Part shown: positions 1-13,000 of the stretch, in pieces
Layout of the letters: the number at the start of each line of letters is the position of its first letter
Numbering within the stretch: position 1 is the stretch's first letter
From: Hirundichthys speculiger
Taxonomy: Eukaryota; Chordata; Actinopteri; Beloniformes; Exocoetidae
Direction: 5' to 3'
Assembly (NCBI GenBank): GCA_018398805.1
Contig: JAGFBZ010000011.1
Location: forward strand, 310,001-374,000
Length of the DNA: 64,000 nucleotides
The notes under the pieces: model-generated
What the model was told of the DNA's origin: nothing
The model's database searches: none
Seen by the model: the letters and a program-made list of their open reading frames with translations, nothing else
Position numbers and translations under genes: made by a program

Positions 1-82
1 GGTGATGCACATGGCTCCCAGCCAGTCAGGATGCAGCATCGCTAGTGATTCAGGGAGCAGCAGCCTGTCGGACATTTACCAG
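1..82 (+). CDS. rapgef6: rapgef6 exon 1 of window (partial): Ser-rich linker
   Basis: The window opens inside this exon. Read from base 2 it gives 27 codons including [20 protein letters not shown], a stretch conserved in both vertebrate PDZ-GEFs just before the acidic linker. It ends CAG|gtgggt in phase 0. The 5' border cannot be seen. Confidence 0.88.
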
Positions 83-3000
83 GTGGGTACAACGTTAATT
101 GTTAAAAAATTGATTGAGTTAAATTAATAATCTCTCTTTTTTTGTCATTGCATTTTTTGCTGTACTTCCCAAGCAACCCTAATATTTAATTTCCCTTTGG
201 AGATCAATAAAGTATTTTTGAATTGAACTGAATTGAATTAAAATATAATCTGTGTAGTTTAGGGTTTATACTCTTAAAAGACCTAATTTAAGTCATTAAA
301 CCACATGATCCTTAAAATCAGCTCTATAAAAGAGATGTATTAAAATCTGCTATGAAAATGAAACTACTATAAAATTTTATTTTCACTCTTTGCTGCACAT
401 TAGTTTATTTATTGTTCAACCCCAGTATAACATGAAAATTCAGACTCTAAAAGCATAAATCTTGGTTTGTTATTTATGCATATATTTATTTACTTATTTT
501 TTAATTCAAACAGCAGGGTTTGAGAAGATATTTATTGTCTTCCCTCACAAATTAGAAATTAGAGTGATTAAAAAACAAAGCTTGAGATTAGATAAGCTTC
601 ATAATAAACTATGAAGCCTGTTCCAGACCGGCTGTCAGCCACTGCACAACATAAAGGTTTTTTTTACTGGTAGTTCCCTTTATCTTGACCTGCTTCAATT
701 CCTTCTGCCTAACTGCAAATGATCACTTAACCTTCTACATTTCCTTCTTATGATCCTTCTCTTCTGGCTAATAATTGCGTATCAGTTGTGCAGCCTGATG
801 ACTCGTCTCCCTCTGTACCTCCTGCTGAGGATGGAAGGTCACAAGTAGGAAATTAACCCAACCTTTCAAGCTCCATCTTTACCTGTGTTTTATAGGTACT
901 GCTGCCAATGTAGATGGGTTTGTGCCTGTCAGCTCTTTTATAAGTAGCTTACCATGAACAATGGCAGGAAAATATGGTTACGTTTAGAGTATGACAACTA
1001 GTCATGAATTATCTTGTTGAGCATTGTTTAATTGCTAATGGCCTCTGTATATAATGAAAAAATGGACAAGATTTTGCAAAAGATTTTTCAAATACATTTT
1101 AAAAAAATATGTTGAAACAGTTTTTAGACGCTGAATATATATTACCAAATGTAACTTATAACAAACAAATAAAATGTGTCCATCAAGCACAAGTAGAGCA
1201 TTTATTTTCAGAATAAGGAGCATTACAGGGGTGTTGTACCTTAGTTGTTTGCAAGAACACAGGCTTCAGGTGGTGTTGACCTGACAGATGGACTTGTTTG
1301 CTGAACTGCATTTCAGTGTGGTTACTTGGGATACCTCCTTCTGTAGATATCATTCAAATATGACATAGTTTTCTCAAGCCGACAACAGAGTAAAGAAAAT
1401 CTATGGGTGCATGCAGTCGTTAATATCCACAGCCCAATATAAATGGATCCCTCCACAGGCGTAAGTGACAACCGCACTTAACAGTCAACAAGGAAGACCC
1501 AACTATTAAAATACCAGACCTTTTTCTTTCCTGCTTCATTTCTGTGTGCATGACTTAGATCGTATACCTGGTACAAAGCAGACATTTACAGTTTACTAAA
1601 GTGCTGGACGCCCGTTGACCTTTAAACAAATGTACTGTAAACACATTCTTTATTAAGTCTTCAGTCTTTGGTAACTCTGCCTCTCCTTTTGTTTGATGTC
1701 TGCTCGATTCCACTGTTGGATTCATTGCCTGACTAGGAGGTCTTTACATTTTACTCTCTCCCACTTTATCTGCCTCACCTTTTATGTGACATTTCTGAGC
1801 ATTGACCAGCAGTGTGTTTTGAAATGCAATGCTTGTCTTGAGTGTAGGGTATCAAGCAGTAAGACACTAAAAGCACATGAAAAGCCTGTTATCTGAGCAG
1901 AAGGTTGTAGTAAATCCAAAAGCCTTTTTTCTTTTAGCCTCCATTGTTCCATACAGAGCTTTGCAGTCATTTTTTGTCGTCCTACTTTCTTCGTGCAAGG
2001 TTCTGCAGATGTTTGTGAGTAAATGTATGAATGGTAGAAGAGGCTCTATTTGACACTAGCTTGTTAGCATTGTTACCTTTTATCATGGAAGCCAGTGAGG
2101 TTGCCTTGCTAATGAGCGTGTTTATGAGGTGGTGTGATCTATGGGTGCAACTGGCCACAAAACTAATGAGGGTTGTTTCAGTGAGGAATGTTCTAATTAA
2201 ACAGACCTTTTCTGGGTTTTTTTTTCCCTTTTACCAAGGCAAGAGCTGAGGTGGTGGTATGTGGTTGTTGCCATCAGTCTGATAGCAATATTATCCAGAA
2301 ACTAGCTAGGTTAAATGAAGCATGCAGTACATGGACAAAAAAAAAGACAGCCTTTGGTAGGGATCAAGATTACCTTTATTAAACAGCATTAGAATCTGCA
2401 GAGCATGTTGATCTGAGTCCCCTTTTCCTGTTAGATGTCAGCACATACAATATGCAATTTACAATACAACTAATATTTTACTGATTTAATAATCTGATGA
2501 ATATTTAGCTGTATTTTTTTTTTAACAAAGCTCTTATATGGATCAAAGCACAACTTGTAAACCCCCCCCCCCCCCCACACACACACACACATATCACACA
2601 CATACACACGTATTTCCACCTCCTTCTCTCCTACCCATTACAGCCTGTCGTCCATGCTCAGCTCGTCAATGACTGTTTCCAGATTGATGTGGATCAGGTT
2701 AACTTGGGTCAGACGCTTTAACATAGAGATCAGATCTTTTCATCCTCAGATTATGTATTTATCACACGGATCTGATCTCATCAGCTTGTCACTGACCTGG
2801 CTCTGTGTTTGTTTAGAGCTGTCTTAAAGTTCTGACCTTCCCGTCAGCCGTGGACCTCGACTGTCAATGCAACACACTGGTTTTGTTGTGTTTCTCGCAC
2901 ACATTCATATCTCTCACTGCTCCCTGTCTTACTTGAATGCTTAGCAGTTCATTTTACTGTCTCTCCAAATCCTCAACCTTTGCTCACACTTGTCTTTCCT

Positions 3001-3930
3001 CTCTTTAGTCCTTTCAGCTCTTGGTCACCGTACATCCTGGAATTTTACTCCATCCAACATTTTTCGCTTCTCTCTTCTCCAACCGCATCCCAGTAGCATG
3101 TAGTGGTTCTTGCAGATATGATAGCTTTCATTTCTAAGAAATGTGCTCCTGGCCCCGAGGTGTTCTGAGACAAGGGGTATTGGATTGAAAGGGCAAATCC
3201 TGCATGTGAAATGGACCAGGCTCTCAGTGGCACTGAAGGATACGCCACTGGCTGCTGTTATGTCACAATCTCAATTCTTTTATTTTTCCAAAAACGGTTT
3301 AAGTCAAACCTTCTTTTCTGGAGTCCTCTTAGCCAAAAAGATGTTCTACAAAGTCAAATTCATAAAATCATCATTCAGGTCATTTGTTAATTTATTATTT
3401 TGGACATTTATCTTTGGTGTGAGGATTCAGGTTCCTTTTTCTTCAGTGTTTTGTCTGGCTTGTCTGTTTATTAGACCAAATTAATTGCATCCGGTGCGCT
3501 GGGAACAGGAAAGACTGAGCAGCTGGTCTCTTTCTGTGGTCCTCTAAATAACATGTCTTACCTAATTTATGAAAACAAGAGTGGATCTGAGCCTGAACTT
3601 GGGATGGACTGTGAACGCAATCACCTCGCCTCAGAGAATCCCATAAAACCTTTTGGGTTTGCTCCATATCTCTAGAGAACGTAAGACCTCGACAGCATTG
3701 CTCATTAAAGAGTCCATCTAGGAGTGTGTAGACCAGGAAATTGGCTTTTACCAAGCAGGTACAACAGCTCATATAGCCCATCCAACTCTTACTTGACTTA
3801 TGAAATAGTTTTGAAACATGAGATCTCTGTCTAAATATAAAATATCTTGACTTTAAAGTTCTATATTCCACAATGAACCCAGAAGGTACAACTGGTCATG
3901 TTTACATGTATTTAAAAAAAAAAAAAAAGG

Positions 3931-4010
<80 letters not shown>

Positions 4011-7000
4011 GACCCCATAAAAAAAAAATCCTTACCACGGTAGAGGAGCGAGTATATGATGGTACAGTTAAATGGAGATGAGCTTGATCTCCCCTAATGC
4101 GTCAAGTGTACACTTGGGAAAACAAAATCATGAATTCTCTATTTTATCAAAAATATACTATTAGTTGCCTCTCATAAAATAGTGCAACACTTATAAAGAT
4201 GCTAATTCTAAAGTCAGTGTCTTGGCTCCATGTCGTACGTCCCTGTAAGTTGGAAAAACTCTTCAAAGAAAGCTTGACATTCAGGATACTTTGAATACAG
4301 TATAGTATATGGTATGGTATACAGTCTAGTATATAGTATTTGAATATAGTAAAATATAGAAGTGCATGTGTCCTGTACAGTGTCTTAACTGCAATCAGTA
4401 TTTTCCTCCCTTACACTGCCATTAATGATACATGTTAGTTGTGATGGTAAGCCAAGAATGCAATACAATGTTGGTCCTTCTTCACTTTTTATTCAATAGG
4501 AATCATCAGTGTTAGAGAAGTGAGTCACTTCTCATCCTAATTAAACAAATACCCATGTTAATTGTAATTACTAGGATTGCAGGAGATGTAAGTAAAATCA
4601 GGCTCGCTTTGCATGTCAGTTCATTTAACTCTAATACTACCTGCACAAACCAACAGATGGCACAGAATGTAGGAATGAGACAGAGCTTCTCTTTTCACCT
4701 TCAGGTTGATGGATCAATCCCCAACAGACCTAAAAGCTCTAATTCCAGTTCTGATCCATACTCTGCCCACCATCTGTCCGCCTGCACAGGTGGATAGATG
4801 TGGGACTATAAATTGTTATTTCTGGATTGGAATGTCGAGTTATTGGCTTCTGCTTTTAAGGTGTTGGGTTTTATTTTAAGGGATAAATGTCCAGCTGCTC
4901 ATTCTAAGGGTTTTCTCTAAGTCATGGATGATGCATCAGCAAAAATGCAAATAGAGGGGAAAAAAACGAAGCTGGAAGAATGGAAAGCATTGGAAAACAG
5001 CATTGCTCAATCCAGATGTACTGTTTATTTCTTTCCTGTAGATGTCAGAAAATTACATGAAATGAAATGAAAATGAAAATGAAATGAAAAATACTTTATT
5101 TATCCCATAAAGGGAAATTCAATGGAGTAAGGGCTCTCTCTCTTTTTTTTTTTTTTATAAAAAAACAGACAGAAATAATAATATAATAACAGGTGTTAGG
5201 TCTTGTTGTGGAGGCTGATGGCTGCTGGCAGGAATGATCTTCTGTATCTTTCCGTCTTGCAACGGACCTGCAGAAGCCTCTCACTGAACACACTCTGTTG
5301 TTTGATGACTGTGTCGTGGAGAGGGTGTGAAGAGTCCTTCCTCATCTTCATCAGCTTGTGCAGCATTCTTTTTTGTACAATCAGTTCCAGCGGCTCCAGA
5401 GTTACACCCAGCACAGATCCAGCTTTCCTGATCAGTTTGTTGATTCTCTTCAGGTCTCTGGTTCTGATGCTGCTGCCCCAGCAGATGGCTGCAAAGCTGA
5501 TTGCACTTTCAACAACAGACCTATAGAAGATGTGCAACATCTTGGTGCAGACATTAAAAGATCTCAACTTTCTTAAAAAGTAGAGTCTGCTCTGACCTTT
5601 CTTGTAGATGTATTCTGTGTTGCATTTCCACTCCAGTCTGTTGTCAAGCTGAACTCCAAGATACTTGTATTCCTCCACCACCTCCACCTCCTTTCCCAGG
5701 ATGGAAACACTGCTGTGTTGATTCTTGCTCCTCCTGAAGTCGACAATCATCTCCTTAGTTTTGCTGGTATTTAATACGAGATGATTGTTACTACACCATT
5801 TCACAAACTGGCAGATCAGTTCTTTGTACTCTGCTTCTTGTCCGTTGCTGATACACCCAACAACTGCAGAGTCATCAGAGTATTTCTGCAGATGACAGGA
5901 CTCAGAGTTGTACTGGAAGTCAGAGGTGTAGAGCGTGAAGAGAAATGGTGAGAGAACAGTTCCTTGTGGTGCTCCAATGCTGCTGACCTCCATCTCAGAC
6001 ACACAACCTTTCAGTCTCACAAACTGTGGTCTGTTTGTGAGGTAGTCATAAATCCAGGAGGTTGTGGAGGAATCCACCTGGAACTTATGGAGCTTCTCAC
6101 ATAACAACGCAGGCTGAATTGTATTAAAAGCACTTGAGAAATCAAAGAACATGACCCTCAAAGTGCTGCCTGATTGGTCCAGATGAGAGTGGGCTCTGTG
6201 AAGCAGGTAGATGATGGCGTCTTCAACCCCAAGCCCATTACGATATGCAAACTGTAATGGGTCCTGAAAGGTGCTGACCTGCTTGTTGAGGTGGACCAGT
6301 AAGAGTCTCTCCAGGACTTTCATGATGTGAGATGTCAGGGCAACTGGTCTGTAGTCATTAGGTTCAGCTGGTTGTGGTTTTTTAGGCACTGGAACAAGGC
6401 AGGATGTTTTCCACAGCACAGGAACTGTTCTCTGTCTCAAACTATATCAAACTACATGATATATTGATTAGAAATGTGGTCTTCTTGAGTTCTCTTTTCT
6501 CTCTAGTCATGCTAGTTTATTGCCCTTTACTCATGTAGAATTGACTTGATCTGAGCACTTAGACACTTTCAAATCAGTCAAACGTAATCAAGTTGTCCAA
6601 AAAATCTATAGAAAACACAGTTTATAGTAAATGCTTAATTAATTTGCCATTCAGTCCTGTTACTAAACAACTGCTTTTGCTTGTCCAGGCCACAGAGAGT
6701 GAGCTGGGAGATGTGGACCTGTCTGGACTTCCAGAAGCTACAGTGGACAGCGAGGAAGAAGAGGATGAAGATGAAGACCTGGAGAGAGCTTCCGACACTC
6801 TTCTAGGCCGAGACCTGGTCAGAGAGTGTCTGGAAAAAGACCCTGCTGACCGCAATGATGACGACATTGGTCAGTCTCTCCCCTTGTTGCCCAATTTGAA
6901 CTTTTCCTAAAAAAGATCACTGTTTTCCCCTAAATTACAGACCACAATTCTATCAAATCAATGAATTGTTTACATTTACATGAACATTTCTCGACCAAAC

Positions 7001-10000
7001 ATTTAAAGGAGAATATGGCTCTTTATTGAATGACTGTTGATGATTATTAAATGATTGCTATGAATCATTCAGTAAGCATACACAGTAAGCCTTCTTTCAT
7101 AAAGACCACCCTGTCATGGTGTCTAAACAGCAGTGCCCTTCCAGTTTGTATTTTTAGAGTAGGTAATCAGAGGTACAGTCTCATTAGTGGGACCCAGCAG
7201 GGTCCTGGAGGAGAAGGTGACCGCATCAGAGAGATGAGAGAAGTTGTAAAGGCCTGGCCTGCTGTGTGACTGCTGGGGGCCTGGCCTTCTCATAGCCTTC
7301 ACCATTACAGATGAAGCATATTCAGTGGAAATACATAATGTAGAGGAAGGTGGAGGGAAGAGCATATCTAACCAAAGTTGAAAACTGGCTCCCTTAAGTT
7401 TAGTTGTACAAAGTATTTCTGTGATAGAAATCATTTTGACAATAACAAAATTGGAATCACTGAAACTTTCTTACTCAAAAATGGAATATAATTTATGACA
7501 GAGTTTTTTTTTTAGCATCTACAGTGCATAATATGCTGAAAAGTCTCAGAGTGTCTGGGGGAAATCATAAAGGCCACGGCTGAAATTCACTGTTGGCCGT
7601 CACCTTCAAACCCCCAGGCAACACTGCATGGGGAAACTGTCATGCAGCCTTGATCAATATAGACATATGGGCTCAAGAGGAGCTTGGAAAATTGTTACTA
7701 AATTCAGTCTGACACTAAAGTGGTACTAAACTGTTTTTGCACAAAGAAGAAGCCGCATGTCACCTCTGCACAGAAAACACTAGTGTTTCCTGTTGGACCA
7801 GTCAGTGCACAGTCATGTTGTTTCAACCAATCACTGTGTACTTATATCAACCTCATTCTAGGAAAATTCTGATGTGAAAAAGAGCCTATAAAAGCAAATT
7901 TGCAAACTACACACAGTTTTTTTTCTTTGCAGTGCAGCACAAAAAAAGAAAGGGTACTTTCTGATCTTGCTTTTCATTGCTTTTTCTTTTTTATTTTCTT
8001 ATGCTAAACAGAGCAACTTCTGGAGTTCATGCACCAACTACCCGCCTTCGCTAACATGACCATGTCCGTACGGAGGGACCTGTGCAGCGTCATGGTGTTT
8101 GAGGTGGTTGAGCAGGCTGGTACAGTCATACTGCAAGACAAACAAGAGGTACAAATGGACCCATGCTGAATTCTTTGAATAGAAATAGATAATTATTATT
8201 TTAAAAGGGAACCAGAGAACTGAGGCCATTTTAAATCGATTATTAATGAATGCTGCTGATACAGGTTTATTTTGTATCCATTTTTGGTGAATGGTCCACC
8301 TTGATCAGTCTACAACAGAGTAAATTTGACATGCACAGAATGTTATACATGCTTTATTAACCCAATTAGGCTCAATTGTCATAACAATTGAATTAAGGTT
8401 TGCCTTTCTTCTATCAAACACATGAAACATTTCCTGGCTTGCTGAACCATAATTATTTATTTGCCTCAGATTCACCTTTTATTATCATTTAAAGCATTGA
8501 TGTTGTTCTTCAGATAAAAAAAAAAAAACATTTTTGTTTTAAAGATTTATAGAATGGAAACGTCTGTATGTTGAATGTAACAATGACCTTCACTGTTCAC
8601 AAGTGCACACATCCACACCATTGTCCTGTGTGTCCCAAGATGATTCACATGTATTCACTGGTATGTGCAGAGCCACTGGGCTGAAGCCTGTCAATCACTT
8701 GAGTGTCTACTTAGCTAATTAATTAGGTTACATGCCCAAGAAACTGCCGCTCTGTCCCTGCTGTTCCCAAACAGCACTTTTAGAACGGACAGGGCGATAA
8801 ATGGCAATGAACTGACTGCCTCTAAACCCCGAAGGACGGGAATACACATCAGCCACAGGAAACTATAAACACACACACATGAAAATATACATGAATAAGC
8901 AATGTGCATCAGATAAGGGTATGTGCCTCCATGCTGTGTGTGTCAAGTCGATTGATGGGCAGTCGTCCTCCAGTGTGTGTCTGTGGACTTGTGTTGAATG
9001 TCAAAGAGACTACAATGACTTGGATGAGTGAGGGAGAAGCAAAATAAAGTATTAAGTGGTCCAAAAGAAGGAAAAAAGAGAGGAAAAGTGGTTGAAAGGA
9101 CTAAAAAGAAGAGAAAATGGAGGATTACTGAGGCAACAATGTGATGTGAAAACTTGAGTAAAGACTGAAACTAGCTTTTTTCTTTATTTGTCATAATAAA
9201 ATATAGATATAACAGAACTGTTCACCCAAAGCTGCAGGTGGGTAAATCCAGAGGCTATATACTCTAAGAAGTGTTCTATTTATGTAAACTTTAGAAAAAC
9301 TACCCACAGGAAGTTTTTATTTACAATCTGGATCCATGTGTGTTTGATTACCTTTCCTTCCCTCACATATTACCATTTCATCACTGCCGACGAATAAGGA
9401 GCACTTTAGGTGGGGTGAAAAATTAGAAATTGATGTAGAGAGAACGTGAGTGGGATTGGGAGTGGAATTGGAGCTTTGCTAGGTGAAAAAGAGTGATAGA
9501 ATGAAAAGGCAATGAGGAGGAAAGAGTGAGCCAAGGGCTCACTCACCTCCCTGCCATCATCCCCTCACATCTACAATTAATGGCCTGTGTATATAATACC
9601 TTCTGGCATTCGCTTTTCAAAAGCCACCACAAGAGACACAGTACTTTACTAATATACTCTACAGTTAACAGTTCAGATAGTAATATGTTCTTATATTACA
9701 TTCTTTCTTATGTAGCAGGATAGAATTGAATTAAAAATTCCTTTTTCCTTTTTGGGATTAAAGAAATGTTCTTAAGAGATTGTCGTTGTGCTTGTGGCCA
9801 GCTAACAAATGTGCTGATGACATCACATGCAGCATTTACAGGTAACACAGGTTGACATTCACAGTGGAAATCATTGATAGGAGCGTTCAGCCAACAGGTC
9901 AGCATCTGGGATACAAAAGGTGTTCCTTCACAGTAACATGTCCAGAATTAAAGCATCTGTTGCTCACAGGTCCTGCAAGCCCTCATATAAAATTCATGTA

Positions 10001-13000
10001 GAGGCGCATGAGTTCAGAACATGCTCGTGGAGGATAAATACTGTCCAGGTTATTCCTGGTACAACTAAAATCTCCAATTATCTTTGATGCTCTTTTCACT
10101 TTCAAGATTGACCTTTCCTACACCATAACACAAAGTGGTCTTTCAGTTCATTGACACACCTTACAACTGCAGAGTCATATGTATATTTGTGCCAGGGACA
10201 GAATGTTTAAAAAAACAGGCAAAAAAAAAAAAAAAAATGCTACTTAAAGCAGAACAAAAGACTTGTTTCCATGAAAATATTGGTTTCAGTTTACGTCGTC
10301 TAGCGGCGATCATCCACGCCCGCTATTGATAAAACCCAGGCAAAGAAACTTTCTGATCCCATCCTGGTCAGGCAAGTGTGTATTTCCTACGATACTATGT
10401 CACACATGAAACTGGCTCACAGAGCTACAGAGGACATCACGGCAGAGGCAGCTAAGATCCTCAAGAAAGTAATGAGGGTTGAGAAATACGAGAGCGATTG
10501 AGAAAGAGGCCAAACAAAAGTTAATTTTAGTCACTGTCTACAGGGGGAGCCAGATTGCTGCGAATTGCAAGAGTACCCTGTGCTGCTTTAATAGATGCAA
10601 CAGTACAGAACATCGTGTACGCGTAGATGTACAGTGTTTTGATTTAGTTGCTGAACGAGCACAAAAAACAAGAATTAAACTGAAATGTTTTGCATATTGT
10701 CTATGTGCATCTGTCTGCAGCTGGACCTCTGGTATGTCATCCTGAATGGAGCAGTTGAAATCAGCCATCCAGAAGGAAGAGTAGAGATTCTTTGTATGGG
10801 CAACAGTTTTGGAATCTCACCGTCACTGGACAAGCAGTATATGATTGGAGAAGTGCGCACCAAGGGGGACGATTGCCAGGTAAAGACAATGAAAAATATT
10901 TGTTTGAGCTGCTTACTGCAGCAGTGATGTACGTTACAGACTTGTTTTCATTTCAGAATCTTGATTGCATCCTTTTTGCCTTTTGTGAAGAGTTGGCAAG
11001 TTTTCTTTATGAATAACTGTGTACCTTCATCAAACAAATAGTCAAAGTGGTGAAGAGGTAATGGCAAAAGAAGCCTTGACTTGCAGTCTTTCTGTCAACA
11101 CTGCCCAGTTCCTCTGCTGCACGTATCATTTCCTTTCCTCAGATTCACAGGAAGTTGCAGAGTTGGGGCTTTGTAAGATAAATACAGAAACTGATGATTT
11201 AGTCTAAAGAAGAACAAGTCACAGAGTTGAGTCTAAGCACTTCTGTTCTGCAGGATGTAATGGGAGGTTCAATTTGTGCGAGGATTCCTTTGCAAAATTG
11301 CAAACAGCGATGATTTTGAACCTCCATTTCCTCTTAAATTGAGCTTTATTTAATCAGTTTTAGTTAAGTGAAAGAGCAGTGCTGTTGGATGTTCCTTCTA
11401 CCATAATTCCTTGTCTTCTATGCCTCTTTCTTCAAGCTCTCATGCTTTTTCTGTGCTGCTGTCTGAGTACCCCGTTGTGGTCCAGAGCAGTATTGTGCTC
11501 TACTACAAGTTCATCCGTTTTCCCCATGTCATCCTCGACCAGTTCGTCTGCATCGCCCAGGAGGACTACTGGCGCATCCTCAACCATGTGGAGAAGAACA
11601 CGCACAAGGTGGAAGAGGAGGGGGAGATTGTGATGGTGAAGGAGCACCGCGAGCTTGATCGCAGCGGGACAAGGAAAGGACACATTGTCATCAAGGTTTG
11701 TGATTTTTAAATGTCGAGGATAACGTTAGATTTTAAACAGTGGGATTTCTAAAGACTCCACTGAAACGTCCAAGAGATTAAGGTTCTCTCATGGACCTTT
11801 CCCTCTCAGAGAAATAACGATCAAGCATGACTTGTGCCTTTACAAAATGTGTCGTAATCAATGACAGTTCAAAGACGAACTAAAAAAAGCAATGAAAACA
11901 TGGTTGTAAATATTCTTTCAATTTGTGTGGACTGTGTCCACACCACAACTATAATGACAGGGATGGAGTAAAAAATAAAAACATTATCAGGCATTTCTCA
12001 CCACCTGTTTTTTGTGATGTAATTGGTAGCATTGGAAACACTTTTCTGATGAAATCACCAACTTTTGGCTACAGGCGATCACTCATGAAACTGTGAACTA
12101 ACATAATATTAGGCTGAAAATTGCTTATTAAGAAACTGCAGAATAACCTGTGACAACACTGCAAAGTGGTGACATTGATGGGTTCTCTGTTTCTCCACTG
12201 ACATCCTCTTTGACAGTTACCAGGGTATCATCAAACTAATGTTGACGCTTCCTAAAGTATGAATAATGTTAGTCTCAAAGAAGATGGCTCTAGTAACAGA
12301 GTGGTAGATTATAACTCCTCTTGTGTTCATGTTCTCTTGTGTTCACCCTCTGTTTTTTATTTTTCCTCACTCTTTGGCTCCGTGTACCCCAACATACCTT
12401 GATTTGATTTGTCCCCCACAACCATTCCCTCACATGCAGCTTTTTGCAATAATCTCAGTACAGCTGCTCGATGTTTTTTGTTGACCGTTACAAGGCACCG
12501 TTAGCACTATTAGTGTTTGCCCCAGCATTTTCTTGTACACAGTATTGTGAAGCCTTCCAAAGCCTTTTGATCCTTTTCCTAAAGCTACAGAGGCAGCAAG
12601 GTATTGATCGGATAATGGGCCTGAATGATTCTCTTGGCTGCTGCTCAGAGGAAAGCTGTTGGTTCTAAAACACATCCAGTGGAGATGAGTCATTCCACAA
12701 GTGTTAACATTTCCGCTTCTCTTTTCTGACTTTGTTCTTTTTGTGTCCGACAAAAGTGGGGGCCTTTTTAGTTTCTGTTCCCTGCCAAATGAATCGCTTC
12801 CCCCAGAAGCCTTTGCTGCGGTAACATTAGCAAACTCGCTTATAGTATAGGTCACCTCTCTTAGATGTTTTATGTTTTCTATTTATGAATAAACTCCAGC
12901 TAGACATTAAAATCAAGAATTTGTTCCATAATACTTAATGCATTTTAAATGATAAAACTCACTGCAGGGATGTCTATAATGCACACGTTTGCTTTTGCGT

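Larger units (their letters stand above)
83..6688 (+). other. Intron after exon 1 (6.6 kb)
   Basis: This GT-AG intron holds an L2 tail (186-240), a C/CA microsatellite (about 2562-2609), an A run followed by a 78-base G run (about 3914-4009), TATAG-like simple repeats (about 4298-4361) and an antisense L2-type LINE with an intact RT ORF (5057-6444). The rest (241-2560, 2610-3900, 4020-5050) is AT-rich with nothing I can identify. Confidence 0.75.

Noticed and set aside
3443..3871. 142-codon open frame on the minus strand
   Set aside because: It is in an intron, with no family motifs and a composition like the surrounding DNA. A frame of this length is expected by chance in 64 kb.
3853..4038. 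Polyproline ORF on the minus strand
   Set aside because: It is only the complement of the G run.
12430..12855. 141-codon open frame on the minus strand
   Set aside because: It is intronic with no recognisable domain, and no splice context supports it.
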